Notes: generated by a model not told the origin, from the letters alone. A stretch of DNA of 9,220 bases from Ga0077527 sp038144955 (GCA_038144955.1 JAYQOT010000071.1:1-9220); one strand, 5' to 3'. Counted from the stretch's first letter, positions 1-6,350 are shown. Numbers and translations: made by a program.

Positions 1-577
1 TCATCAGTTGCTGGCTGAGTTCCTTGGTCACCGGGTGCGGCAGCGTCTGCACCAGATCCTTGGGCGCGCCGATGCGCTCGAACTCGGCATGGATGTATTC
101 AATCAGTTTGGCCGAGGTTGAAAAACCTTTCGGCGACGGCGACAGGATCACTGCGTTGCCGCATTTCAGCGCGTTGATGATGTTGTTGGCCGGGGTGGCG
201 CCGGGGTTGGTCGAGGGCACCACTGCCGCGACGACGCCGACCGGGCGCGCGATCTCGGTGATACCCAGTTCCGGAATTTCGGCCAGCACACCGGTCGATT
301 TTGCACCTTTGATATCGCGCAGCAGGCCCAGTGTCTTGCGGTGATTCTTGTTGATCTTGTCTTCGACGGTGCCGAGCCCGGTATCACGGACGGCGATTTC
401 GGCCAGCGTGCGGTTGCGTGACGGCTCCATGATCGCCCAGCCGGCGGCAACGGCGAGTTCATCGAGTTGCGCCTGCGTATATTTGGTGATCGCTGCCTGC
501 GCCTGGCGCGCGCGGGCGACCAGTTCGGCGACGGCTTTCACAGCAGGGGAATCAACCGTTGTTTCAACATTGGGCAT
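1..577 (-). CDS. CoA-acylating aldehyde dehydrogenase, sulfoacetaldehyde dehydrogenase-like (partial, C-terminus off left edge)
   Basis: About 192 N-terminal residues are present, from the ATG at 577 (MPNVETTVDS...) to the left edge with no stop. The fold signature is that of the aldehyde dehydrogenase superfamily, including ARPVGVVAAVVPSTNPGATPANNIINALKCGNAVILSPSPKG, quoted here in pieces: ARPVGVVAAVVPSTNP, then ANNIINALKCGNAVI, the cofactor-binding region. The pattern VRDTGLG...DKI.KNHRKTLGLLRDIKGAKS resembles acylating enzymes of the SauS/EutE type, which turn an aldehyde plus CoA and NAD(P)+ into an acyl-CoA. SauS does this with sulfoacetaldehyde. The catalytic Cys lies beyond the window, so activity cannot be judged. 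The gene starts 11 bp after the tctA stop, with a GAAAGA Shine-Dalgarno-like sequence 6 nt before the ATG, so it should be cotranscribed with the TTT transporter. Membership of the acylating group is fairly sure; the sulfonate substrate is inference. Confidence 0.8.
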   Translation of the reverse strand, partial: MPNVETTVDSPAVKAVAELVARARQAQAAITKYTQAQLDELAVAAGWAIMEPSRNRTLAEIAVRDTGLGTVEDKINKNHRKTLGLLRDIKGAKSTGVLAEIPELGITEIARPVGVVAAVVPSTNPGATPANNIINALKCGNAVILSPSPKGFSTSAKLIEYIHAEFERIGAPKDLVQTLPHPVTKELSQQLM

Positions 578-588
578 GATTGATCTTT

Positions 589-2088
589 CTACTTTTTGCG
601 TGACTGCTGCCGCAGGTGGCGGAACAGCGGCCAGATCAGCGTGATTATAGCGACGCACATCACTGCGCTTGCGACCGGGCGGGTGAAGAATATGGTCCAG
701 TCGTTTTCGAAGCTGATCATTGTGGTCATGAAGTTGGTCTCGGCAAGAGGGCCGAGGATCACGCCCAGCACCATCGGCGTGATCGGAAAACGGAAGCGCT
801 CGAATAGCCATCCGATAATGCCGAACGTCACCATCAGCCAGACATCGGTGAGGCTGTTGCGCGCGGCAAAGGCGCCGAGCAGGCAGCACATCACCACGTA
901 GGCCGAGACGATGACTTCCGGCAGGTCGAGCACCTTGATCATGTACTTGGTCGCAAAGAAGCCGATCACGCACATCACCGTGATGCCGACAAATACCGAA
1001 GCAAACATGGCGTAGATGATGTGGCCGGAAGTCTGGAACACCTGCGGGCCGGGCTGCAGACCGTGCAGCAGGAATGCGCCGAGTATGATCGCGGTGGCGC
1101 CGCTGCCGGGGATGCCCATGGTCACCAGCGGGATCATGGCGCCGCCGACCGATGCGGTTGCCGCGGTCTGCGGGGCGACGATGCCTTCGGGAATGCCGCT
1201 GCCCATCTTGTGCCGGCGTTTACCGTACTGGCCTTCGATGCCGTAGGACAGGAACGAGGCGACGGTGGCGCCGGCGCCGGGCACGATGCCGATGAATATC
1301 CCGGCCAGCCCGCCGCGGATGAACGTGCCCTTCATTGCCATTGCTTCCTTCAGCTGTGGCAGCCGCGTGCGGATGTCGCCGATCTTGTCCAACTGTGGTG
1401 ATTTGAAACCCTGCTCCAGGCGCATGAACACTTCGCCGAGTCCGTAGGCGCCGACCATGACTACCAGGTAATCGATGCCGTCAGCGAGTATCGGCACGCC
1501 GTAGGTGAAGCGGTGCGCCCCGTAGGTGTCATCGACGCCTACTGTGGCCAGCAGCAGGCCGGCGCAGAGACTGATCAGCGCGTTGGCCAGTGCGCCCCCG
1601 CCCAGCGAGACCACGCTCGCCAGGCCGAAGAAAATGATCGCGAAATATTCAGGTGAGGAAAACGTCAGTGCGATTTTCGCGACCGGCTGCGACAGCAGCA
1701 CCATGGTCACGGCCGCAACCATGCCGCCGAAGAATGCAGCGATCAGCGTCCAGCCCAGCGCCTGGGCGGCTTCGCCGCGGCGTGCCATCGGGTAGCCATC
1801 CCACAGCAGCGGCACGTCGATCGGTTCTCCGGGCACCCGGAACAGGATCGAGGTCCAGGCGCCGGCGTAGGTGCCGGAGACGTACATCGCGGTGAGCAGG
1901 ATGATTGCGGGAGTGACGTCCATGCTGTAGGTGAAGGGCAGTGCCAGCACGACACCCATCACCAGCGTCAGCCCGGGCAGCACCGCGACCAGCAGGCCGA
2001 GTACGATGCCGATCACCAGAAACAGCAGATTCACCGGCTGCATGACCTGGGCGAAACCGTGCAGCAGCAAGGAGAGCGATTCGCCCAT
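589..2088 (-). CDS. tctA: Tripartite tricarboxylate transporter, large membrane subunit TctA
   Basis: This 499-residue, very hydrophobic protein has the usual TctA length (about 500). It is the large inner-membrane subunit, normally with about 12 helices, that moves the substrate delivered by the periplasmic receptor using the ion gradient. Family motifs are visible: PGLT at residues 38-41 in the first conserved glycine-rich segment, a DGYPMARRGEAAQALG loop around 97-112, PGAGAT at 270-275 followed by ASFLSYGIE, and the long conserved GIPEGIVAPQTAATA...MGIPGSGATA region at 298-333. The ATG follows the tctB stop directly (TGA-ATG, no spacer), so translation is probably coupled to tctB. The downstream aldehyde dehydrogenase starts 11 bp after its stop. 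The family call is very safe; the substrate cannot be read from this subunit. Confidence 0.97.
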   Translation of the reverse strand: MGESLSLLLHGFAQVMQPVNLLFLVIGIVLGLLVAVLPGLTLVMGVVLALPFTYSMDVTPAIILLTAMYVSGTYAGAWTSILFRVPGEPIDVPLLWDGYPMARRGEAAQALGWTLIAAFFGGMVAAVTMVLLSQPVAKIALTFSSPEYFAIIFFGLASVVSLGGGALANALISLCAGLLLATVGVDDTYGAHRFTYGVPILADGIDYLVVMVGAYGLGEVFMRLEQGFKSPQLDKIGDIRTRLPQLKEAMAMKGTFIRGGLAGIFIGIVPGAGATVASFLSYGIEGQYGKRRHKMGSGIPEGIVAPQTAATASVGGAMIPLVTMGIPGSGATAIILGAFLLHGLQPGPQVFQTSGHIIYAMFASVFVGITVMCVIGFFATKYMIKVLDLPEVIVSAYVVMCCLLGAFAARNSLTDVWLMVTFGIIGWLFERFRFPITPMVLGVILGPLAETNFMTTMISFENDWTIFFTRPVASAVMCVAIITLIWPLFRHLRQQSRKK

Positions 2089-2658
2089 TCAGCGGATCCC
2101 CATGATTTTCATCAGGAAAATAGTGACTTCCGCGAACGGTCCGCTGCCGATGGGCAGCGAGACATAGACCAGCTTCATGAAAATGAACATCAGCAGCAGC
2201 GAACCGCCGATGCTCAGCGCAGCAATCGTTCCGCGCTTGCGATAGCCGCCGATGGCGAGAAAGGCGGCCAGGTAGACGGCGGTGGTGATCACGAAACCGG
2301 TGGTGGCTACCAGGGCGACATAAGCCAGGGTGGCCGCCATTCCGGCTATCAGCAGTCCGGGACGGGATGCCGCGGGTTCGGCCAGCGTGTCAGCAGGATC
2401 GCTCTGCGCGTTACCGGCAATGTTTTCCAGGATGCCGTTTTCCGCATCCGGATTGTCCGCGAACAGGATGCGCAGGATTTCGGCTGCACAGACGATGAGC
2501 AGCAGCGCGATTACCAGTTTGGGCCAGAAGTCGGGGCCAAGCGTGCCCGCGCGTTCCTGGTATTCGATCTGCATCGCGGTGCGCAGCAGGAAAAGGCCGG
2601 CGAAGCTGACCAGCGCATAAGGCGTGATCCGTCGCAAGCGTTCGCGATGCAGGTTCAT
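2089..2658 (-). CDS. tctB: Tripartite tricarboxylate transporter, small membrane subunit TctB
   Basis: This 189-residue protein is the small, poorly conserved membrane subunit of the TTT system. Hydrophobic helices are visible at roughly residues 12-27, 46-66, 101-120, 122-138 and 143-166. The LGPDFWPK segment (about 40-47) before the second helix matches the usual TctB GPGFFP-type motif, and SLPIGSGPF near the C-terminus matches the usual LPxG region. It lies between tctC and tctA, as in most TTT operons, and touches tctA (TGA-ATG). No purine-rich Shine-Dalgarno is visible before the ATG at 2658. The 5' end sits next to an assembly gap, and a second degraded copy of its first ~21 codons lies at 2764-2828. 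The copy used here is preferred because it reads as a normal TctB N-terminus and stays open to the stop. Confidence 0.9.
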   Translation of the reverse strand: MNLHRERLRRITPYALVSFAGLFLLRTAMQIEYQERAGTLGPDFWPKLVIALLLIVCAAEILRILFADNPDAENGILENIAGNAQSDPADTLAEPAASRPGLLIAGMAATLAYVALVATTGFVITTAVYLAAFLAIGGYRKRGTIAALSIGGSLLLMFIFMKLVYVSLPIGSGPFAEVTIFLMKIMGIR

Positions 2659-2690
2659 TTGAAATTCGGGGAATGCAGGGCGGGCGCGCC

Positions 2691-2753
2691 GGGGGGGGGG
2701 GCCCCGGGGGGGGGGGTTTTTTTTTGGGGGGGGGTGGTGGGGGGGGTTTTTAA
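2691..2753. other. Low-complexity poly-G/T stretch, probable sequencing or assembly artefact
   Basis: This stretch is almost only G and T in long homopolymer runs, unlike any other part of the window, and it ends in the N gap. It begins directly after GGCGCGCC at 2683-2690, where the second copy of the same locus (2854-2861) instead continues GGAGTGGCGCGCCC. It therefore looks like a contig end that ran into unreadable sequence, not real DNA. No gene should be called here. Confidence 0.85.
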
Positions 2754-2763
2754 NNNNNNNNNN
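2754..2763. other. Assembly gap (10 N)
   Basis: Ten consecutive undetermined bases. A run of exactly ten suggests a placeholder of unknown length. The flanks overlap each other in content, so the true gap is probably negative: the two contig ends cover the same locus and were not merged. Confidence 0.98.
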
Positions 2764-2850
2764 CGGCCGGCGACGCTGACCCGCGCGTAAGGCGTGACCC
2801 GGCTCCGGCGTGCGCGATGCAGGTTCATTTTAAATTCGGGGAATGCCGGG
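2764..2850. repeat. Degraded duplicate of 2594-2680 (tctB 5' end), probably unmerged contig overlap
   Basis: Bases 2765-2850 align to 2595-2680 at a constant offset of 170 with no indel and about 11 mismatches by eye. Nine of these replace A or T by G or C in the right copy. The minus strand from 2828 reads MNLHRARRSRVTPYARVSVAG, a corrupted version of the real TctB start MNLHRERLRRITPYALVSFAG. Differences cluster towards the gap. This is best explained as the low-quality end of a second contig over the same locus. A true tandem duplication is possible but less likely. Confidence 0.85.
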
Positions 2851-2852
2851 GG

Positions 2853-2875
2853 GGGCGCGCCGGAGTGGCGCGCCC
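2853..2875 (-). other. Perfect 9-bp GC hairpin between tctC and tctB
   Basis: GGGCGCGCC at 2853-2861 and GGCGCGCCC at 2867-2875 are exact reverse complements separated by the 5-nt loop GGAGT. The hairpin begins 10 nt after the tctC stop in the direction of transcription. No T-run follows, so it is not a typical intrinsic terminator. Stable hairpins after the receptor gene of a transport operon often protect the upstream mRNA and allow more receptor than membrane protein to be made. That role is inferred here. Confidence 0.7.
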
Positions 2876-2885
2876 GGGTTACGGG

Positions 2886-3830
2886 TTATTTCTTCGGCGC
2901 GTACTTGCTCATCGCGTCGAGTTCACCTTTCATGAAGGCTACGGCGCCGGCGGCCGGTACGAAGCTGTCGGCTTCGGCGAACTGGTCCTTGAGCCATGCC
3001 TTGTAGTCGTCGGTGGCGGCAACCTGGGCCAGCGCATCGGAAACGGCCTTGACGCGGGCGGCGTCGGTGCCTGCTTTCATGACGATGGCGCGGAACTGGC
3101 TGATGATGATGTTATGGCCGAGTTCCTTGCCGGTGGGCACGTCGCTGAACGCCGGGAAGCGCTTTTCGGCGAAGATGACCACCGGACGCATCTGTTTGCC
3201 GTCGAGGAAGCTTTTGACGTCGCCGAGCTGCTCGTACATCAGGTCGGCATGGCCGCCCAGCACCGAGGTATAGCGTTCCGCCGGCTTGGGAAACGGTACG
3301 GACTGCAGTTTGAGGCCTTTGCCGTTGAAGTAGATGACATGCAGGTCATCGGCGCTGCCAAAGCCGGTGACGCCGACTTTCAGCGGGCGCTTTTTCGCTT
3401 CGGCCTCGACATCCTTCCAGGTTTTCATCGGGCTGTTCTCGGCGACGAAAAATGCCGAGGGCTGCTGGATCATCACGCCGGCAGGGTGGATGTCGGTGAT
3501 TTTCCATTTGGGCGCCTTGCCCATTTGCAGCGCCAGCGTATCGGCGATGAACACCGATATCGAGTAACCGTCGGCGGGTGCAGTCAGCATTTTGGTAAGA
3601 CCGGTCTGTCCGGTGGCGCCGGCGGCATTGATTACCGGAAGCGATACGCCCAGTGCTTTTTCGAGTCCGGGGGCGATCTTGCGGGCCAGTTGATCGGCTC
3701 CGCCGCCCGGTCCCCAGGGCACTACGAATTCAATCGGGCGCGAGGGGAATTTTTCCTGTGCGTGTGCCGCAAGGGTCGCTGCGCCGGCGATGCAGGTTGC
3801 CAGCAGCATTCTGGTCAGCGGGGTCATCAT
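2886..3830 (-). CDS. tctC: Tripartite tricarboxylate transporter substrate-binding protein, TctC/Bug family
   Basis: This 314-residue periplasmic receptor captures the substrate and hands it to TctA/TctB. A Sec signal peptide covers residues 1-24 (positively charged start, hydrophobic core, AHA before Gln25). The mature part opens with FPSRPIEFVVPWGPGGGAD (about 28-46), the Bug-family hallmark leading to the substrate carboxylate site. Later family features include GFGSADDLHVIYF and the LGGHADLMYEQL...DGKQMRPVVIFAEKR region, typical of the hinge and second lobe. It is the first gene of the operon. AGGAGA lies at 3835-3840. The first ATG (3830) is 4 nt from it and the adjacent second ATG (3827) is 7 nt away, so the true start may be the second. 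Bug receptors bind many carboxylates, so the ligand is unknown. The dehydrogenase gene in the same operon suggests a small acid, possibly a sulfonate. Confidence 0.95.
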   Translation of the reverse strand: MMTPLTRMLLATCIAGAATLAAHAQEKFPSRPIEFVVPWGPGGGADQLARKIAPGLEKALGVSLPVINAAGATGQTGLTKMLTAPADGYSISVFIADTLALQMGKAPKWKITDIHPAGVMIQQPSAFFVAENSPMKTWKDVEAEAKKRPLKVGVTGFGSADDLHVIYFNGKGLKLQSVPFPKPAERYTSVLGGHADLMYEQLGDVKSFLDGKQMRPVVIFAEKRFPAFSDVPTGKELGHNIIISQFRAIVMKAGTDAARVKAVSDALAQVAATDDYKAWLKDQFAEADSFVPAAGAVAFMKGELDAMSKYAPKK

Positions 3831-3834
3831 CGTC

Positions 3835-3840
3835 TCTCCT
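3835..3840 (-). promoter_or_regulatory. Ribosome binding site of tctC
   Basis: On the minus strand the sequence reads AGGAGA-GACG-ATG-ATG. The spacing is 4 nt to the first ATG (3830) and 7 nt to the second (3827). The second spacing is nearer the optimum, which makes 3827 a serious alternative start. Confidence 0.8.
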
Positions 3841-3920
3841 TTGGTTGAATTGCGTTGCGCGCGATATGTGGTTTTGATCGGCCGCGTGTCCTGTCTTCAG
3901 CAGTCGTGCGCGCAAAAGCT

Positions 3921-3950
3921 AGAGTAGATTAAAAGAGGATTTTTGTGCAA
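3921..3950 (-). promoter_or_regulatory. Candidate tctC operon promoter
   Basis: On the minus strand, TTGCAC (3950-3945) and TACTCT (3926-3921) are 18 nt apart, giving poor-to-fair -35 and -10 matches. Transcription would start near 3914, leaving a leader of about 85 nt. The hexamers alone are weak; the overlap with the operator-like palindrome at 3946-3959 is the main support. Confidence 0.4.
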
Positions 3951-3959
3951 GCGCTTTCA
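3946..3959. promoter_or_regulatory. LacI/GalR-family operator-like palindrome
   Basis: TGCAAGCGCTTTCA contains the perfect 8-bp palindrome AAGCGCTT with outer TG...CA symmetry (12 of 14 positions symmetric). It fits the general LacI/GalR-family operator form TGNAANCGNTTNCA. It overlaps the candidate -35 box of tctC, a position suited to repression. No LacI-family regulator gene is in the window. Confidence 0.55.
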
Positions 3960-4230
3960 TTTTTATGCTCGCGCCAATTCAATCCTCTTATGTTTCGAAA
4001 AAAATAATATTAAACAGATAGTTGTGGTGTCCATCCGGGGAGGGCGGTGCGCGGTCTGGGACTTGCGTTTCAGGGTTCCCTTGAGGATAAACGCGCGCTG
4101 CCCTGATGGCTGCAGTGGCGGACCTGTATCAAGCCCGGTTGATCGCTGCGGGGAAAAGCAACGACGCATGCCCGGCAGCCGGTGTCGGGCACCGCGGCAC
4201 CGCGTTTCTCTGTGCGCAACTGACAAAAGT

Positions 4231-4239
4231 TGCTAGACT
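4231..4239 (+). promoter_or_regulatory. Weak extended -10 candidate before the homospermidine synthase gene
   Basis: TGCTAGACT fits TGn plus a -10-like TAGACT (4 of 6). No acceptable -35 box is seen 16-18 nt upstream. Transcription would start near 4246, about 30 nt before the ATG at 4276. Low confidence. Confidence 0.25.
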
Positions 4240-4275
4240 CCGGACTCCCGAAAAAATAGAACACCAGTTTATGAA

Positions 4276-5691
4276 ATGGCAGACAAAAAGCACTTCAAAT
4301 TCGACGGGAAAATCGTATTCATCGGTTTCGGCTCAGTTGCGCAGGGCGTACTTCCACTGCTCCTGCGTCATATCGACATGCCGGCATCGCGCATTTCCAT
4401 CATTACCGGCCATGAGCGTGGCCGTGAAGAGGCCGAGTCTTTCGGCATCCGCTACGAAGTAAACCCGCTCACGCGCGCGAATTACCGCAAGATCCTCGAT
4501 TCGAGGCTGGAGCGCGGTGATTTTCTGATCAATCTTTCGGTGGACGTTGCCAGTTCGGCGCTGGTCGAGTTCTGCTGCGAAAAAGGCGTTCTTTACCTCG
4601 ATTCGTGTATTGAGCCCTGGGCCGGCGGTTACACCGACCAGTCGGTTTCACCTTCGCGCCGTTCCAACTATGGACAGCGTGAAGAAGTGCTGGAGTTGAG
4701 AAAGAAGTTTCCCACCGGACCCACGGTAATACCGACTCATGGTGCCAACCCCGGACTGATTTCGCACTGGGTGAAGCAGGGCCTGGTCAATCTCGCGCGC
4801 GACATTCTCGGTCGTACCGACATCCCGCGATCGAAGCAGGAATGGGCGCAGCTGGCGATGGAACTCGGTGTCAAAAGCATCCACTGCTCCGAGCGCGACA
4901 CCCAGCTGGCGAGCCCGCGCAAGCGCCGCGGCGAATTCGTCAACACCTGGTCGGTGGACGGTTTCATCGGCGAGGGTTCTCAGCCCTGTGAACTGGGCTG
5001 GGGCAGCCACGAAAAACATTTTCCTGTCGATGGATGCGAGCACGAATTCGGCTGCAAGGCCGCGATTTATCTCAACCGGCCGGGAGCATCGGTGAAGGTG
5101 CGCACGTGGACTCCGGGTGAGGGCGCATTCCACGGTTTCCTGATCACTCACGGCGAAGCGATATCGATTTCGGATTACCTTACCGTGCGCGACGGCGACA
5201 AGGTGGTCTACCGTCCGACCTGTCATTATGCGTATCACCCCTGCGACGATACTGTGCTTTCGGTCCATGAACTGGCGGGCCGCAACTGGATCGGCCAGGA
5301 ACAGCGACGTCTCTACCGCGACGAGGTCACTGAAGGCATCGACGAACTCGGTGCGCTGCTGCTCGGCCACAAAAAGGGGGCTTACTGGTTCGGCTCGCAA
5401 CTGTCGATCCAGGAGGCACGCAAGCTGGCGCCCTATAACAACGCAACCAGTCTGCAGGTTGCCGCCGGGGTACTCGGCGCCGTGGTGTGGGCGATGGAAA
5501 ATCCGTCAGTGGGCATTATCGATCCGGACGACATGGATTTCCGTCGCGTGCTGGAGATCGCCAATCCCTACCTCGGCAAGGTAGTCGGCGTGTATTCGGA
5601 CTGGACACCTCTCCAGGGGCGTAACCACCCGTTCCCTGAAGATCTCGATACCTCCGATCCCTGGCAATTCAAGAACATCCGGGTGACCTGA
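4276..5691 (+). CDS. hss: Homospermidine synthase
   Basis: This 471-residue protein has the usual bacterial homospermidine synthase length. It joins two putrescines (or spermidine and putrescine) into sym-homospermidine, releasing ammonia or diaminopropane, with tightly bound NAD+ acting as hydride shuttle in the cytosol. The Rossmann start IVFIGFGSVAQGVLPLL (residues 13-29) is characteristic. Residues Asp90, Glu113, Asn158 (HGANPG), Glu206, Trp225 and His292 line up with a constant +4 shift to the active-site residues I recall for the Blastochloris viridis enzyme (D94, E117, N162, E210, W229, H296). The enzyme therefore looks intact. No other in-frame start exists after the stop at 4234-4236; an ATG at 4271 is in another frame. 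No good Shine-Dalgarno is seen. It is divergent from tctC and followed by a methyltransferase gene 33 bp downstream. Saccharopine dehydrogenase relatives share the fold but lack the Trp225 region. Confidence 0.95.
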   Translation: MADKKHFKFDGKIVFIGFGSVAQGVLPLLLRHIDMPASRISIITGHERGREEAESFGIRYEVNPLTRANYRKILDSRLERGDFLINLSVDVASSALVEFCCEKGVLYLDSCIEPWAGGYTDQSVSPSRRSNYGQREEVLELRKKFPTGPTVIPTHGANPGLISHWVKQGLVNLARDILGRTDIPRSKQEWAQLAMELGVKSIHCSERDTQLASPRKRRGEFVNTWSVDGFIGEGSQPCELGWGSHEKHFPVDGCEHEFGCKAAIYLNRPGASVKVRTWTPGEGAFHGFLITHGEAISISDYLTVRDGDKVVYRPTCHYAYHPCDDTVLSVHELAGRNWIGQEQRRLYRDEVTEGIDELGALLLGHKKGAYWFGSQLSIQEARKLAPYNNATSLQVAAGVLGAVVWAMENPSVGIIDPDDMDFRRVLEIANPYLGKVVGVYSDWTPLQGRNHPFPEDLDTSDPWQFKNIRVT

Positions 5692-5724
5692 GGGCTTGGT
5701 GCCCGAGTCTCCCGGAAACGGCCG

Positions 5725-6273
5725 ATGAACCAGGGCTCTTCAAGCCAACCCCATTCCGTCATCGGTGAACCGTCGGACTGGGTAAAGCGCTGGGCTGCAC
5801 AGGTTCCCGCTGCGGGTGTGGTACTGGATGTTGCCTGCGGCAGCGGACGCCATGCCCGGTTTTTTGCGGCCCGTGGCCATCCGGTCGATGCGGTTGATAG
5901 CGACCCGCAGCACATTGCCGCGTTGTCCATGGTGGCCGGCGTGCAGGCGTTGTGCGCCGATATCGAAAACGGGCCGTGGCCCTATGCCGGGCGGCAATTT
6001 GCTGCTGTGGTTGTCACCAATTATCTGCATCGCCCCCTGCTGCCGCGGCTGCTGGAATCGGTATTCACCGGCGGAATCCTGATTTACGAGACGTTTGCCG
6101 TGGGCAACGAGGCCTATGGTCGGCCGTCGAATCCGGATTTTCTGCTCAAGCCCGGGGAGTTGCGTGCCGTAATTGGTAATGACTGGCAGGTACTGGGTTA
6201 TGAGCACGGGCCGGTTGAAACCCCAAAACCGGCTGTAATACAGCGCATTTGCGCGCTGGCCCCGGTACGGTGA
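5725..6273 (+). CDS. Class I SAM-dependent methyltransferase (TehB-like), substrate unknown
   Basis: This 182-residue cytosolic protein has the seven-strand Rossmann methyltransferase pattern. Motif I is VVLDVACGSGRHARFF (residues 32-47), the SAM-binding glycine loop. The acidic end of strand 2 is in VDAVDSD (Asp58), followed by an ALCADIENGPWP segment (about 75-86) and the strand-4 region FAAVVVTNYLHRPLLPRLL. The C-terminal part YETFAVGNEAYGRPSNPDFLLKPGEL is typical of small TehB-like or methyltransferase-11/25 proteins. The substrate cannot be deduced. The ATG is the only start candidate after the upstream stop; the Shine-Dalgarno is poor (GGAAA about 8 nt upstream). It lies 33 bp after the homospermidine synthase gene on the same strand with no convincing terminator between, so cotranscription is likely. 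A shared function with polyamine synthesis is possible but unproven. Confidence 0.9.
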   Translation: MNQGSSSQPHSVIGEPSDWVKRWAAQVPAAGVVLDVACGSGRHARFFAARGHPVDAVDSDPQHIAALSMVAGVQALCADIENGPWPYAGRQFAAVVVTNYLHRPLLPRLLESVFTGGILIYETFAVGNEAYGRPSNPDFLLKPGELRAVIGNDWQVLGYEHGPVETPKPAVIQRICALAPVR

Positions 6274-6314
6274 AATCGCAAAAATCCTTTGATATTCATC
6301 AACTTTATGCAACG

Positions 6315-6350
6315 CAGCATCACCCCGGTCAAATTGACCGGGTGAGCTGC
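6315..6350. promoter_or_regulatory. Extended inverted repeat upstream of tpiA, with 17-bp palindrome at its core
   Basis: The core CCGGTCAAATTGACCGG (6325-6341) is a perfect palindrome of 8-bp arms around a central A. It is flanked by CACC/GGTG with one extra C, and further out by GCAGC (6315-6319) and GCTGC (6346-6350), giving an interrupted stem of about 16 bp. No T-run follows on either strand, so it is not a standard terminator. The right arm contains the -35 box of the tpiA promoter, which suggests an operator. Termination or mRNA-stabilising roles for the upstream gene remain possible. Confidence 0.6.

Larger units (their letters stand above)
3831..4275. other. Divergent intergenic region tctC / homospermidine synthase gene
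   Basis: 445 bp without a convincing gene. From left to right it holds the tctC ribosome site (3835-3840), a candidate tctC promoter with a LacI-type operator (3921-3959), and an AT-rich patch around 3960-4020, clearly unlike its GC-rich surroundings. The remaining ~230 bp are GC-rich and unassigned, followed by a weak extended -10 candidate for the rightward gene near 4231. Short reading frames here lack ribosome sites and family character. Confidence 0.8.

Noticed and set aside
2691..2753. G-rich stretch as a G-quadruplex or regulatory element
   Set aside because: The second copy of the locus has ordinary hairpin sequence at this point, so the G/T runs are most likely artefactual.
2059..2790. 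Long plus-strand reading frame across the tctB antisense strand and the N gap
   Set aside because: It is antisense to tctB, passes through the poly-G/T artefact and Ns, and shows no family character.
2817..3848. 343-codon plus-strand reading frame opposite tctC
   Set aside because: It mirrors the well-supported tctC gene, as GC-rich genes often do. Its product has no recognisable domain, and tctC has a signal peptide, family motifs and a ribosome site.
4170..4194. Possible hairpins (CGGTG-TCGGG-CACCG and GCCCG...CGGGC) before the homospermidine synthase gene
   Set aside because: Stems of only 5 bp in GC-rich DNA, mutually exclusive, with no T-run; expected by chance.
4106..4462. Reading frame of 118 codons upstream of and overlapping the homospermidine synthase start
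   Set aside because: No ribosome site and no family character; its second half runs out of frame through the clear synthase gene.
4648..5400. 250-codon minus-strand frame opposite the homospermidine synthase gene
   Set aside because: Antisense shadow of a gene with intact active-site motifs; no recognisable protein features.
5692..5704. GGGC-TTGGT-GCCC directly after the homospermidine synthase stop as a terminator
   Set aside because: Only a 4-bp stem and no T-run, so it is too weak to call.
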